A stretch of DNA of 64,000 bases, taken from contig CAZJBX010000002.1 in NCBI GenBank assembly GCA_964544605.1, forward strand, positions 52,589 to 116,588. The letters are read 5' to 3'. The DNA comes from JAMIFN01 sp964544605 (lineage in GTDB: Bacteria; Pseudomonadota; Gammaproteobacteria; Burkholderiales; Burkholderiaceae_C). This document shows, one piece after another, positions 8,493-16,859 of the stretch (position 1 is its first letter; every line of letters begins with the position of its first letter). Position numbers and translations under genes: made by a program. Below the pieces are notes generated by a model that was given only the letters and a program-made list of their open reading frames with translations, made no database searches and was not told the origin of the DNA.

Positions 8493-9803
8493 ATGAATAT
8501 ATTAAAAAAACCAGAACTCAAGTGGCTATTTCTGATTGGCACCCTTTTGTTTGTTGTGCTGGGGTCTTATTTGCGGGTATCGGTGCTGCAAAATAGCGTA
8601 ATTGATAGACCCATCCGTGCAGATGCCTATGACTATTACAACTACGCCAGCAACTTAAAGAACTTTGGTATTTATTCGCGATTGGCTGCTGATGACGAAG
8701 CCCCCGCGCCAGATGCTTTGAGAAGTCCAGGATTCCCTATTTTTGCTTCTGCTTTTTATGATGCTAAACCAGAAGTCTTCGTTGACAATGTCATTGTTGC
8801 GCAAACGATTTTTCAAGTGGCCTCATTTTTGCTCCTCACCTTCGCTTTGTTTCTTCGGTGTGGGCCTGGGGTAGCATTGCTTTTTTCTGCATTGCTGTGG
8901 ACATTTCCGCACTGGGTGAATATCAACATCTACTTCTTGTCTGAATCATTGTTTACATCGGCATTGGCCTTAGTGTTTGCTATGGCCTTGTTTTTTGACT
9001 ACAGCAAAGGTGAAAAAAATACATTGTGGCCATTGTTTTTTGGTCTTGTCTTTGGCTTGGCCATTTTGATACGGCCTACACTGCAATACTTCCCCATTTT
9101 TTTGTTTCTGATTCTTTGGTTCTATCAAAAGAAAATAACTAGAGCTGCTACATTGATGCTGCTTGCATCATTTGTTCCAGTGCTTGCCTGGGGTATGCGA
9201 AATGTATTAGTGACTGGTGCTTGGTCAGACCCTACACTGATGATCAATGGGCTTTATCACGGCAGCTTCCCTATGTTTATGTATAACGGTGATCCTTCAA
9301 CTTTTGGGTTTCCTTATCATTTCGACCCAAAATCTTTAGAGGTCTATGAAGGGGTTGGGAAAACCATTCAAATTATATTTGATAGGGCATCATCAGAACC
9401 ATCAAAATATATTTCTTGGTATTTTGCTGGGAAGCAGTTTTTTCTCTGGCAATGGAGTATAATAGCAGGGCAGGGCGAAATTTTTATATACCCGGTAGTT
9501 GCGTCGCCTTATTATGGTGAGTTTGTTGCTGTGCTGACACATAAAATAAATTACTCAATCCACCTATTTTGGCTTCTTTTTGCATTTCTTGGTTTGGCTT
9601 ATCAGCTTAGAAAGGTAATTAAGCGACAGCCCATGAGTGGCCTTGCGTTGATGGCGGTTTCGGTTTTTTTATATGCCATTTTGATTCATGTTATCGTGGC
9701 ACCGTTCCCTCGTTATGGCATCCCATTTAAAATTGCTGCGGCATTGGTCTGTGTTCTTTCCCTTCAGGAGCTTCTATGCTGGATCAGAAAAAGATTGCCG
9801 TAA
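8493..9803 (+). CDS. Polytopic glycosyltransferase-like membrane protein (GT-C / PMT-2 type)
   Basis: 436 residues with a dozen or so hydrophobic helices. The first outer loop contains an Asp-containing segment (DRPIRADAYDYYNYASNL) and RSPGFPIF, which is the layout of ArnT/PMT-like GT-C enzymes that move a sugar from a polyprenyl-phosphate carrier to an acceptor in the periplasm. The exact substrate cannot be told. No clear ribosome site precedes the ATG. It overlaps the following GT2 gene by 28 bases, so the two are translationally linked. Composition is markedly AT-rich relative to the surrounding genome, supporting horizontal transfer. Confidence 0.75.
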   Translation: MNILKKPELKWLFLIGTLLFVVLGSYLRVSVLQNSVIDRPIRADAYDYYNYASNLKNFGIYSRLAADDEAPAPDALRSPGFPIFASAFYDAKPEVFVDNVIVAQTIFQVASFLLLTFALFLRCGPGVALLFSALLWTFPHWVNINIYFLSESLFTSALALVFAMALFFDYSKGEKNTLWPLFFGLVFGLAILIRPTLQYFPIFLFLILWFYQKKITRAATLMLLASFVPVLAWGMRNVLVTGAWSDPTLMINGLYHGSFPMFMYNGDPSTFGFPYHFDPKSLEVYEGVGKTIQIIFDRASSEPSKYISWYFAGKQFFLWQWSIIAGQGEIFIYPVVASPYYGEFVAVLTHKINYSIHLFWLLFAFLGLAYQLRKVIKRQPMSGLALMAVSVFLYAILIHVIVAPFPRYGIPFKIAAALVCVLSLQELLCWIRKRLP

Positions 9804-10696
9804 TTCTACCTTGCCTTAACGAAGCCCAAGCAATAGAGAAAGTCATTCATGATTTTCGTCGGAGCATTCCAGAGTGTGAGATTCATGTTTTTGATAATCA
9901 ATCCACAGATGATACGCGTGAGCTAGCTGCTCAAGCTGGTGCTACTGTGCATTTGGTGCAGCGACGAGGGAAGGGGCATGTTGTTCAGGCTATGTTTCGT
10001 GATGTTGATGCGGATATTTATGTGCTGGCAGATGGGGATGGCACTTACCCAGCAGAAGAAGCAGAGAGCATGATTAAATTGTTGCTTCAAGCTGATGCTG
10101 ATTTAATTATTGGCAATAGATTGGGAAACTACAAATCAAGCCAAAGCCGAAAGAATCATCTCTTTGGTAATTTGATGCTCAGTAAGACAGTGAGTAAGCT
10201 GTTTGCAGCAGATGTGAATGATTTGCTGAGTGGCTATCGTGTCATGTCTAGACGCTATGTTAAAACCATGCCTTTGTTCTCGAAAGGGTTCGAGGTTGAG
10301 ACGGCCATGACGATTCATGCTATTGAAGTGGGTGCAAAGTTGCTGGAGTGGCCAATTAACTATCTGCCCAGAGTAGAGGGAGCAGAGAGTAAGCTCAGGA
10401 CTTGGAGGGATGGTTCTAAAATTATGAAGGAGATATTCTATTTGTATAAAGATCATGCTCCTCGAATAATTTATTTTATTTTTTCTTGCATCTTTGTATT
10501 TTTAGGTCTGATTGCAGGTTTGCCTGTTGTGGTGGAGTTTTGGCAAACAGGGCTGGTTCCCAAATTGCCCAGGGCAGTTTTGGCATCTGGATTGGTGACG
10601 ATTGCTTTCTTTACTGGATTCACAGGCATCATCCTTAACTCGGTGGCTAAAGTTCGTAGGGAGATGAAAAAGTTAGCATTTCTGACTATTGGTTAA
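9776..10696 (+). CDS. GT2 family glycosyltransferase (polyprenyl-phosphate sugar synthase type)
   Basis: 306 residues. The GT-A fold is clear: VILPCLNEAQAIEKVI at the N-terminus, VFDNQSTDDT, and the metal-binding DxD in ADGDGTYP; then SGYRVMSRRYVK and GFEVETAMTIHA. Two transmembrane helices at the C-terminus (about 235-290) anchor it. Such enzymes load a sugar onto undecaprenyl phosphate, the donor for a GT-C enzyme such as the upstream gene. Start chosen at ATG 9776 with AGGAG just upstream, inside the previous gene. The third partner, GtrA, follows six bases later. Confidence 0.88.
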   Translation: MLDQKKIAVILPCLNEAQAIEKVIHDFRRSIPECEIHVFDNQSTDDTRELAAQAGATVHLVQRRGKGHVVQAMFRDVDADIYVLADGDGTYPAEEAESMIKLLLQADADLIIGNRLGNYKSSQSRKNHLFGNLMLSKTVSKLFAADVNDLLSGYRVMSRRYVKTMPLFSKGFEVETAMTIHAIEVGAKLLEWPINYLPRVEGAESKLRTWRDGSKIMKEIFYLYKDHAPRIIYFIFSCIFVFLGLIAGLPVVVEFWQTGLVPKLPRAVLASGLVTIAFFTGFTGIILNSVAKVRREMKKLAFLTIG

Positions 10697-10702
10697 GCTG
10701 CT

Positions 10703-11068
10703 ATGCTGCGCTTTTTTCAATTTTGTTTGGTTGGATTGGTTGGGTTTTTCGTAGATTTTCTTTTCTTTTTTATCTCAAGCCAGGTATTTAACCCTTATTT
10801 TTCTAAAGTGATTGGTTTTTTGATTGCTGTTCAGGCGACCTTCTTCTTGAACTCATATCTGACATTTAAAGGGCGATCTCGATCTTACTTGCTGTATGTT
10901 TTAGGGCAGGGCAAAGGATTCATTGTTAATTTTTTAAGCTTTTATTTCATTCTTGGTGTTTTTTCAGAATTCTCATATGGATTGATCTTGTCTTTTGCTG
11001 CTGCTTCAGTTATTGCTTTGGTATTTAACTATGTGTATGCCAATTATTTGGCATTCCGTGAGCGCTGA
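10703..11068 (+). CDS. gtrA: GtrA family membrane protein (probable lipid-linked sugar flippase)
   Basis: 121 residues, four hydrophobic helices. The start LRFFQFCLVGLVGFFVDFLFFF, the central FFLNSYLTF and the end VFNYVYANYLAFR fit the GtrA family, thought to flip polyprenyl-phosphate sugars across the inner membrane. It completes the GT-C, GT2, GtrA set: load, flip, transfer. The acceptor may be O-antigen, teichuronic-type polymer or protein; the sequence does not say. AT-rich like its two neighbours. Confidence 0.88.
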   Translation: MLRFFQFCLVGLVGFFVDFLFFFISSQVFNPYFSKVIGFLIAVQATFFLNSYLTFKGRSRSYLLYVLGQGKGFIVNFLSFYFILGVFSEFSYGLILSFAAASVIALVFNYVYANYLAFRER

Positions 11069-11169
11069 TTTTCAGATGCAGTTGCTTCAAATTGATTTTG
11101 GACATCTGACACACTGAGCTTTATCCCACTTGAGCCTTTTTAGACAGACTGATGGGGCTTGTGCACCTT

Positions 11170-11189
11170 AAATGGCTGCTGCTGGGCGG
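11170..11189 (+). repeat. Right copy of 20-bp direct repeat flanking the AT-rich island
   Basis: Identical to 8399-8418. Read in the protease frame it continues GGC-GTT-TAG, giving KWLLLGGV and stop, which looks like the original 3' end of the M50 gene. Confidence 0.8.
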
Positions 11190-11192
11190 CGT

Positions 11193-12440
11193 TTAGGCCC
11201 CAGCCCCTTGCAGGGCTTGTGCGCAAGCGTGGGCGCTGGCCCAAGCCCACTGGAAGTTATAGCCCCCCAGCCAGCCGGCAATATCCACCACTTCGCCAAT
11301 AAAAAACAGGCCAGGCTGGGTTTTGGCTTCCATCGTTTTTTGCGATAGGGCCAGGGTATCCACCCCGCCCAAAGTCACTTCCGCCTTGGCATAGCCCTCA
11401 GTCCCGCTGGGGGTGATTTCCCAGCGGCTCAATTGCTCGGCCAATTGCAGCAGGGCTTTGTCGCTGATGTTGTTGATGGGCTGCTGCCACTGGCTGTGGC
11501 GACTGCACCAAGCTTCGGCCAAGCGGCTGGGCAGCCATTGGGCCAGCACATTGGTCAGCCGTTTTTTGCTTTGTGCCTTGGCTTCGAGCAAAGCGGCGGC
11601 CAAATCGATTTGCGGGGCGAGGTTGATGTAAAGCGGCGTGCTCGGCTGCCAATAGCTGGAAATCTGCAAAATCGCTGGCCCTGACAGGCCACGGTGGGTA
11701 AAGAGCAAATCTTCATCAAAGGCCGTGGCCTGCTTTTTATGGCCTGTGCTGATGCGCACGGGCAGGGCCACGCCTGCCAAGCTGGTATAGGGCTGCCAGT
11801 CTTCACCTGCAAAACGCAGGGGCACCAACCCCGGGTGGCGTGGCACCAAGGGCAGGGCAAACTGCTGCGCCAAGCGATAACCCCAGTCGCTGGCGCCGAT
11901 TTTGGGTATCGACAGCCCGCCCGTGGCCACCACCAACTGACGGCAGCGCACCTCGCCTCTATCGGTCGCAATGGCATAGCGGGCATCAGCCGCTGCGCCT
12001 TGGTTCTGGGCTTCAGCAGGGGCCAAAGCCGTCACGCCGTGCACCGCACAAGGCTGCCAGCGCTCGACGCCACCCGCGCGGCACTCATCGAGAAGCATCG
12101 CGATAATCGCCCCCGCGCTCTCATCGGCAAAAAGTTGGCCCTTGTGTTTTTCGTGGTAGGTGATGCCGTGGCGATCCAGCAGGGCCATGAAATGCGCAGG
12201 CGTATAGCGCGACAAGGCCGAGCGGGCAAATTGCGGGTTCTGCCCCACATAGTGGCGATGCGGGTTGCGCACATCCAAATCACGATTCGTGAAGTTGCAG
12301 CGCCCGCCGCCAGAAATGCGCACCTTCTCCGCCACTTTAGGCGCATGGTCTAGCAACAAGACGCGCAAACCGCGCTGGCCCGCCTGAGCTGCGCAAAACA
12401 GCCCAGCGGCCCCGGCACCAATGATTACGGCATCAAACAT
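11193..12440 (-). CDS. BaiN/RdsA-family NAD(P)/FAD-dependent oxidoreductase (HI0933/YhiN type)
   Basis: 415 residues. The N-terminal Rossmann motif is VIIGAGAAGLFCAAQAGQRG, followed by the family block ISGGGRCNFTN (binds FAD) and, in the middle, VVATGGLSIPKIGASDWGY. The C-terminal part returns to the FAD domain with FFIGEVVDIAGWLGGYNFQWAWASAH, the hallmark of this family. Members are flavoproteins of uncertain substrate; one (BaiN) reduces bile-acid intermediates. No operon partner is evident. The stop codon abuts the right end of the AT-rich island, on the opposite strand. Confidence 0.92.
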   Translation of the reverse strand: MFDAVIIGAGAAGLFCAAQAGQRGLRVLLLDHAPKVAEKVRISGGGRCNFTNRDLDVRNPHRHYVGQNPQFARSALSRYTPAHFMALLDRHGITYHEKHKGQLFADESAGAIIAMLLDECRAGGVERWQPCAVHGVTALAPAEAQNQGAAADARYAIATDRGEVRCRQLVVATGGLSIPKIGASDWGYRLAQQFALPLVPRHPGLVPLRFAGEDWQPYTSLAGVALPVRISTGHKKQATAFDEDLLFTHRGLSGPAILQISSYWQPSTPLYINLAPQIDLAAALLEAKAQSKKRLTNVLAQWLPSRLAEAWCSRHSQWQQPINNISDKALLQLAEQLSRWEITPSGTEGYAKAEVTLGGVDTLALSQKTMEAKTQPGLFFIGEVVDIAGWLGGYNFQWAWASAHACAQALQGAGA

Positions 12441-12486
12441 AGGGCAATCTTTTCTCCATCATTTCAAAGGCCCATTGAGCAGGCAT

Positions 12487-12519
12487 AAAAAAAACCGCAT
12501 GGTAGGCCACGCGGTTTTT
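12487..12519 (-). terminator. Terminator after rpsI
   Basis: Stem AAAAACCGC with GCGGTTTTT, extended by an inner TGG/CCA pairing, with U-rich flanks on both sides. Ends rplM-rpsI on the minus strand and may also act on the convergent side. Confidence 0.8.
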
Positions 12520-12536
12520 GTGTCCAGAGGGGCGAA

Positions 12537-12929
12537 TTAACGCTTGCTGAACTGTTTGCGGCGGCGAGCGCCACGCAAACCAACTTTTTTCCGTTCAACT
12601 TCACGGGCGTCACGCGTGACATAGCCGGCAGCGCTCAAAGTGGGCTTGAGTTCTGCATCGTAGTCAATCAGGGCGCGGGTGATGCCGTGGCGGATGGCAC
12701 CGGCTTGGCCAGATTCGCCGCCGCCGTGCACATTCACTTTGATGTCGAAGGATTCGAGGTTTTCTGTCAGGGCCAAGGGTTGCTTGGCAATCATGATAGA
12801 AGTGGGGCGGCCAAAGAAGTCGGCAATGTCTTTGCCGTTCACTTGGATTTTGCCGCTGCCTTTTTTCAAGAAAACACGGGCTACGCTGCTTTTGCGGCGG
12901 CCTGTGCCGTTGTTCCAATCACCGATCAT
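12537..12929 (-). CDS. rpsI: 30S ribosomal protein S9
   Basis: 130 residues, normal S9 length. Contains NGTGRRKSSVARVFL near the start, VHGGGESGQAGAIRHGI in the middle and the basic C-terminal tail GLRGARRRKQFSKR that reaches the P-site tRNA. It is the second gene of the conserved rplM-rpsI operon, 11 bases after rplM, followed by a terminator. Confidence 0.98.
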   Translation of the reverse strand: MIGDWNNGTGRRKSSVARVFLKKGSGKIQVNGKDIADFFGRPTSIMIAKQPLALTENLESFDIKVNVHGGGESGQAGAIRHGITRALIDYDAELKPTLSAAGYVTRDAREVERKKVGLRGARRRKQFSKR

Positions 12930-12940
12930 TGTGCAGCTCC

Positions 12941-13369
12941 TTAGATTTCAAGCACTTTGGGTTGCTGCGCAGTATGGGGGTGCTCAGCGCCGCCATAAAC
13001 TTTCAGCTTTTTAATCATGGCGTAACCCAAAGGACCTTTGGGCAACATGCCTTTGACCGCTTTTTCAATGGCACGGCCTGGGTGTTTGGCTTGCATGTCG
13101 CGGAAGCTGGTTTCGCGCAAGCCGCCAGGGTAACCTGTGTGGCGGTAGTAGATTTTGTCGGTTTCTTTGTTGCCCGTCACGCGGATTTTGGCCGCGTTGA
13201 TGATGATGATGTAGTCACCCGTGTCAACATGAGGGGTATAAATGGCTTTGTGTTTACCACGCAGGCGGGCGGCTACTTCGCTGGCAACGCGACCCAGTAC
13301 CTTATCGGTGGCATCAATCACAAACCACTCATGAACGACCTCAGCGGGTTTAGCGCTAGTTGTGCTCAT
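12941..13369 (-). CDS. rplM: 50S ribosomal protein L13
   Basis: 142 residues when started at ATG 13369 (MSTTSAKPAEVVHEWFVIDA), matching the usual length. A GTG four codons upstream is in frame and cannot be excluded, since neither has a strong ribosome site. Family blocks: VLGRVASEVAARLRGKHKAIYTP, DYIIIINAAKIRVTGNK, HTGYPGGLRE, AVKGMLPKGPLG. First gene of rplM-rpsI; a TATAAT lies 137 bases upstream, leaving a long untranslated leader. Confidence 0.97.
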   Translation of the reverse strand: MSTTSAKPAEVVHEWFVIDATDKVLGRVASEVAARLRGKHKAIYTPHVDTGDYIIIINAAKIRVTGNKETDKIYYRHTGYPGGLRETSFRDMQAKHPGRAIEKAVKGMLPKGPLGYAMIKKLKVYGGAEHPHTAQQPKVLEI

Positions 13370-13505
13370 AGAGAAGTTCACTTTCTTTCAAAAAACGGCG
13401 GGGCTTTTCCACGGTCGGCAGCTCTCGTATGAGGTGGAGCCGCTCTTAGGTGGTCAAGGGTAATTTTCGTCGCGGCCCAAAGCGCCAAACGCTACGAAAC
13501 CCAGC

Positions 13506-13511
13506 ATTATA
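13506..13511 (-). promoter_or_regulatory. Candidate -10 element of rplM-rpsI
   Basis: Perfect TATAAT on the minus strand in the gap between rplM and the first P450 gene. No clear -35 element. It would give a leader of roughly 130 bases, room for ribosomal-protein autoregulation. Confidence 0.45.
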
Positions 13512-13519
13512 AACAGCTT

Positions 13520-14803
13520 TTAGGCTTTTTCTACTTCCAAAACCAAGGTGTTCATGCGACGGGAGACGATGTTGCTCTCGTATTCGGGGGCTTCGGCGAT
13601 GCGCACGCTGCGATAGCGCTTGAGCAGCTCTTCCACCGTGGTGTTGATGATGGCTTTGGCGATGTTGGCGCCCAAGCAGTAGTGCGGGCCTGTGCCAAAG
13701 TTGAGGAGTTTGTCGAGGTTGGCGCGGTGGATGTCAAAGCGATCGGGGTCGGCGAAGACGCTTTCATCAAACAGGTGGACGGGATGCACCAGGCGCACCA
13801 TTTCCCCTTTGGGGATGGTGACGCCATAGACCTCCATGTCTTCGAGGGTGAAGCGGGTGTAGCCCCGGTGTCCCCAGTGGTTCCAGCGGAAGGCTTCAAG
13901 TGCGGCTTGGGGCAGCAAGTCCATATTGGCGCGCACTTCGGCCCAGGCTTGGGGCTGCTGGGCGAGGGCGTAGCAGACATGCGCGATGTGGTCGCGGGCA
14001 GAGTCAGGGCCAGCGGCCAAGACGGAGGCAATGAGCGCCAGCATTTCGTCTTCGCTCAGGCGGTCGCCGTCTTCAGCGGCGGTGGCGAGTGCGCTGACCA
14101 AATCATCTTGCGGATTGGCGCGTTTTTCCGCCACCATTTTGCGCAGCATGGCAATGCCTTTGAGCGCGTCGTTCTCGTCCAGCTCGACGCTGGGGTTGAA
14201 TTGGCCGACGATGGCCTCAGAGACGGCGTAGAAGTCTTTTTGGTAGTCTTGCGGCACGCCGAGGTATTGGGTCAAGACTTCGAGAGGAATGGCCTTGGCA
14301 ATGGCGATGAGGTCAATGCGGTTTTGATTGCCAGCTTGGGCCTCGGCCCAATCAAAGTGCTTGGTGACAATGGCCTGAATTTGCGGCATGAGTTTGTCCA
14401 CAATGCGCGGCGAGAAGGCCGTGACCGAGAGGCGGCGCAGACGCTGGTGGTCGGCGCGGTGCTTGCTCATGAGCAGGTTTTCTGTGAGGCGATGCAGGTC
14501 GTTCTTTTTTTCTTCGGGCAGGGCGGGGTAGAAGCGCCAGTCTGAAAAACGCAGCGAGAGGCGGTCATCGCGCAGCAGTTTGGTCAGGGTGTCGTAATCG
14601 CCGCCGACAGCCCAGCCCATTTGCTTGGGCATGTAAAAGACCTTGTGCTCTTGGCGCATGGTTTTGTAGGTGGACCAAGCCACCTCGCGGGGGTAGAACT
14701 TGGGATCATCAGGGCGGAAGGCGGCGTAGCGGGGGCGGGTGAGGCCGCCCCAGAGCGCATGTGCGCCCATGCGCAGGAGTTGAAGGCGGGAGAAAGACTG
14801 CAT
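13520..14803 (-). CDS. Cytochrome P450 (first of a tandem pair)
   Basis: 427 residues from ATG 14803. That start aligns with the start of the neighbouring paralogue; the frame extends 45 codons upstream through a terminator, so the longer start is unlikely. Heme-thiolate loop FGTGPHYCLG near residue 360, ExxR as EAFR, and I-helix segment AAGPDSARDH in which the usual AG-x-D/E-T reads AGPDS, with Ser for the proton-relay Thr. Soluble, bacterial class-I type. No ferredoxin or reductase is nearby, so redox partners must come from elsewhere. Highly similar along its length to the next gene, so this is a duplication. The substrate is unknown. Confidence 0.93.
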   Translation of the reverse strand: MQSFSRLQLLRMGAHALWGGLTRPRYAAFRPDDPKFYPREVAWSTYKTMRQEHKVFYMPKQMGWAVGGDYDTLTKLLRDDRLSLRFSDWRFYPALPEEKKNDLHRLTENLLMSKHRADHQRLRRLSVTAFSPRIVDKLMPQIQAIVTKHFDWAEAQAGNQNRIDLIAIAKAIPLEVLTQYLGVPQDYQKDFYAVSEAIVGQFNPSVELDENDALKGIAMLRKMVAEKRANPQDDLVSALATAAEDGDRLSEDEMLALIASVLAAGPDSARDHIAHVCYALAQQPQAWAEVRANMDLLPQAALEAFRWNHWGHRGYTRFTLEDMEVYGVTIPKGEMVRLVHPVHLFDESVFADPDRFDIHRANLDKLLNFGTGPHYCLGANIAKAIINTTVEELLKRYRSVRIAEAPEYESNIVSRRMNTLVLEVEKA

Positions 14804-14842
14804 AAAAAGGCCCAGAACGATGAAAAGTGGCCCCAATCCTAA

Positions 14843-14878
14843 CAAAACAAAAAGCCTGTTCGGAAGGGAACAGGCTTT
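14843..14878 (-). terminator. Terminator between the two P450 genes
   Basis: On the minus strand AAAGCCTGTTC pairs with GAACAGGCTTT around a six-base loop, followed by TTGTTTTGTT. It ends the upstream P450 transcript, so the downstream paralogue may be expressed separately or only by read-through. Confidence 0.8.
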
Positions 14879-14906
14879 GTGGCTTTGGGGATGGCTCGGG
14901 CGTGGT

Positions 14907-16202
14907 TTAGGCGGCCAAACTTTCTTTGGCGCGCACAATTTTCAGTGGCAAAGAGGTGATTTGGCGCGAGACCACATTCTCTTTATAGACAGGCTCGCCC
15001 GCAAGACTGATGCTTTCGTAACGATCGAGCATGCCCTCAATCACACTTTCGTAAATGGCGCGGGCGATATTGGCACCCAAGCAGTAGTGCGGGCCTGTGC
15101 CAAAGTGGATGACTTTGTCGAGGTTATCGCGGTGCAGATCGTATTTCTCGGGGTTGGGGAAGACCTTCTCGTCGAACAAAAAGACAGGAAAGGACAGGCG
15201 AATCATCTCGCCTTTTTTGATTTTTTGGCCGTGGATTTCCAAATCTTCCAGTGCAAAGCGGGTGTAGCCACGGTGGCCCCAAGCGTTCCAGCGGAAAGCC
15301 TCGCGGGTGGCGTTTTGCAGCAGGCTGCGGTCGGCGCGCAGCTCGGCCCATGCCTGAGGTTGCAAGGCCATGACATGGCTGACGCAAACGGCATGATCGC
15401 GGGTAGAGTCAGGGCCAGCGGCCAAGACGGAGGCGATGAGCGAGAGCATTTCGTCTTCGCTGAGCTTGTCGCCATCTTCAGCCGTGGTGGCCAATGCGCT
15501 GACCAAGTCGTCTTGTGGGTTGGCGCGTTTTTCAGCCACCATTTTTTTCAGCATATCGATGCCTTTGTTGGCGGCTGGTAGGTCGATTTTGCTGCTGGGG
15601 TTGAATTGGCCCAAGATGGCTTCGGAAACGGCAAAAAAGTCTTTTTGGTAGTTGTTGGGCACGCCCAAGTATTGGGTGAGGACTTCGAGCGGGATGACGC
15701 GGGCGAGTTCCACGATGTCAATCACATCGCCGCCTTTGGCTTCCATTTCTTCAAAATGCTTGTTCACCGTGGCGCGAATTTGCGGCATGAGCTTGTCCAC
15801 AATGCGGGGCGAGAAAGCCGTGACAGACAGGCGGCGCAGCCGTTGGTGGTCATTGCGCTTTTTGTTCATCAGCAGGTTGTCGGTGAGGCGGTTGAGCTCG
15901 GTTTTGCGGGCTTCGGCCACGCGGGGGTAGTAGTCCCAGTCGGCAAAACGCAAAGACAGGCGGTCGTCGCGCAGCAAAGTGGTGAGGGTTTCGTAATCGC
16001 CACCCACGACCCAGCCGAGAAAACGGGGCACATAGAAGATTTTTTTCTCATCGCGCATGCGTTTGTACACGGGATAGCAAGCCTCGCGGGGGTAGAAGGC
16101 GGGATCGTTGCTGCGGAATTCCGGAAATTGCGGGCGGGTCATTCGGGTCCAAAGCATGTGGCTGACCACTTGTGCCAATTGCAAAGGGGAATACGGTTGC
16201 AT
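14907..16202 (-). CDS. Cytochrome P450 (second of a tandem pair)
   Basis: 431 residues. Key sites: heme loop FGTGPHYCLG, ExxR as EAFR, I-helix AAGPDSTRDH with Ser in the usual Thr place (the next residue is Thr). Long identical stretches with the other P450, such as RRLSVTAFSPRIVDKLMPQI, EVLTQYLGVP and VAEKRANPQDDLVSALAT, show recent duplication. Differences cluster in the N-terminal quarter and in the predicted substrate-recognition stretches, which suggests divergence of substrate. The gene precedes its paralogue in the direction of transcription and is followed by a strong terminator. Function unassigned. Confidence 0.93.
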   Translation of the reverse strand: MQPYSPLQLAQVVSHMLWTRMTRPQFPEFRSNDPAFYPREACYPVYKRMRDEKKIFYVPRFLGWVVGGDYETLTTLLRDDRLSLRFADWDYYPRVAEARKTELNRLTDNLLMNKKRNDHQRLRRLSVTAFSPRIVDKLMPQIRATVNKHFEEMEAKGGDVIDIVELARVIPLEVLTQYLGVPNNYQKDFFAVSEAILGQFNPSSKIDLPAANKGIDMLKKMVAEKRANPQDDLVSALATTAEDGDKLSEDEMLSLIASVLAAGPDSTRDHAVCVSHVMALQPQAWAELRADRSLLQNATREAFRWNAWGHRGYTRFALEDLEIHGQKIKKGEMIRLSFPVFLFDEKVFPNPEKYDLHRDNLDKVIHFGTGPHYCLGANIARAIYESVIEGMLDRYESISLAGEPVYKENVVSRQITSLPLKIVRAKESLAA

Positions 16203-16467
16203 GAGGGAGACTCCTAAACAGTCAGGAAATAGGGGCAGAGGCCGCTGCGCTCAGGTGCAGCAGCCATAGGTTGTGCAATGTTGATTAAATCAGCAATAAA
16301 GAGCAGCATTGGCTCTTTTGCGTAAACAATCTTTTGCTTTATGCGGCGGGCTGACACAGCAGGCTTGCCGCATTTGGCATTCTGCCATGCTCAGGCTTTG
16401 TTTTGCTGGTGCGGATGAAGCCCCCGTTCACCACCATAATAGGGAGATTGTTATAAAGGAGATCCCC

Positions 16468-16851
16468 ATGAATCAATCCCATTTGTCAGTGGCCGAATTG
16501 GCCGAGTTGAAAGCAAAATTGCTGGCCATGCTGAGCGATGCGGAGGCAGGTTTGGCGGCGCAGAAAAAGTCTGAGGCCGAAGCCGACCATGTGTCAGAAG
16601 TGGCCTCACAAGAAGACAATGAGGCGGTACACCGCGATGAAGAGCGCCAGTGGGATGCCCTGCGCAACACCTATAGCGCCAAAGAGGTCTCACGCATCCG
16701 TGAGGAGCTCGAACGCATGGAGGCCGGCGATTACGGCATTTGTGCCCAGTGCGGCTGCGGCATTCCTTTTGCACGCCTGCAAATTGAGCCGCAAACCCAG
16801 CATTGCGTGGCCTGCAAATCAGAGTGGGAAAAGAAAGTGGGCATTGCCTAA
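16468..16851 (+). CDS. Short DksA/TraR-family zinc-finger protein
   Basis: 127 residues from ATG 16468, with AAGGAG at proper distance. A coiled-coil N-terminal half (residues 5-85, rich in Glu, Ala and Lys) ends in a C4 zinc finger, CAQC and CVAC spaced by 18 residues. The family binds the RNA polymerase secondary channel with or without ppGpp. The N-terminal part is shorter than in E. coli DksA, so this is a DksA-like accessory protein rather than clearly the main DksA. The stop is eight bases from tsaD, suggesting co-transcription. Confidence 0.9.
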   Translation: MNQSHLSVAELAELKAKLLAMLSDAEAGLAAQKKSEAEADHVSEVASQEDNEAVHRDEERQWDALRNTYSAKEVSRIREELERMEAGDYGICAQCGCGIPFARLQIEPQTQHCVACKSEWEKKVGIA

Positions 16852-16859
16852 GGCTGGCC

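Larger units (their letters stand above)
8423..11169 (+). mobile_element. AT-rich glycosyltransferase island inserted at the end of the M50 gene
   Basis: Base composition falls visibly from about 8440 to 11150 compared with both sides, and codon use changes (many AAA, TTT, ATT codons). The segment holds a GT-C protein, a GT2 protein and a GtrA flippase-like protein, all on the plus strand, and is bounded by a 20-bp direct repeat. There is no integrase or transposase, so the transfer route is unknown; homologous or illegitimate recombination is possible. Confidence 0.65.

Noticed and set aside
14804..14938. Longer N-terminus for the first P450 (45 extra codons)
   Set aside because: It would run through a strong terminator hairpin, and the paralogue starts at the equivalent of ATG 14803.
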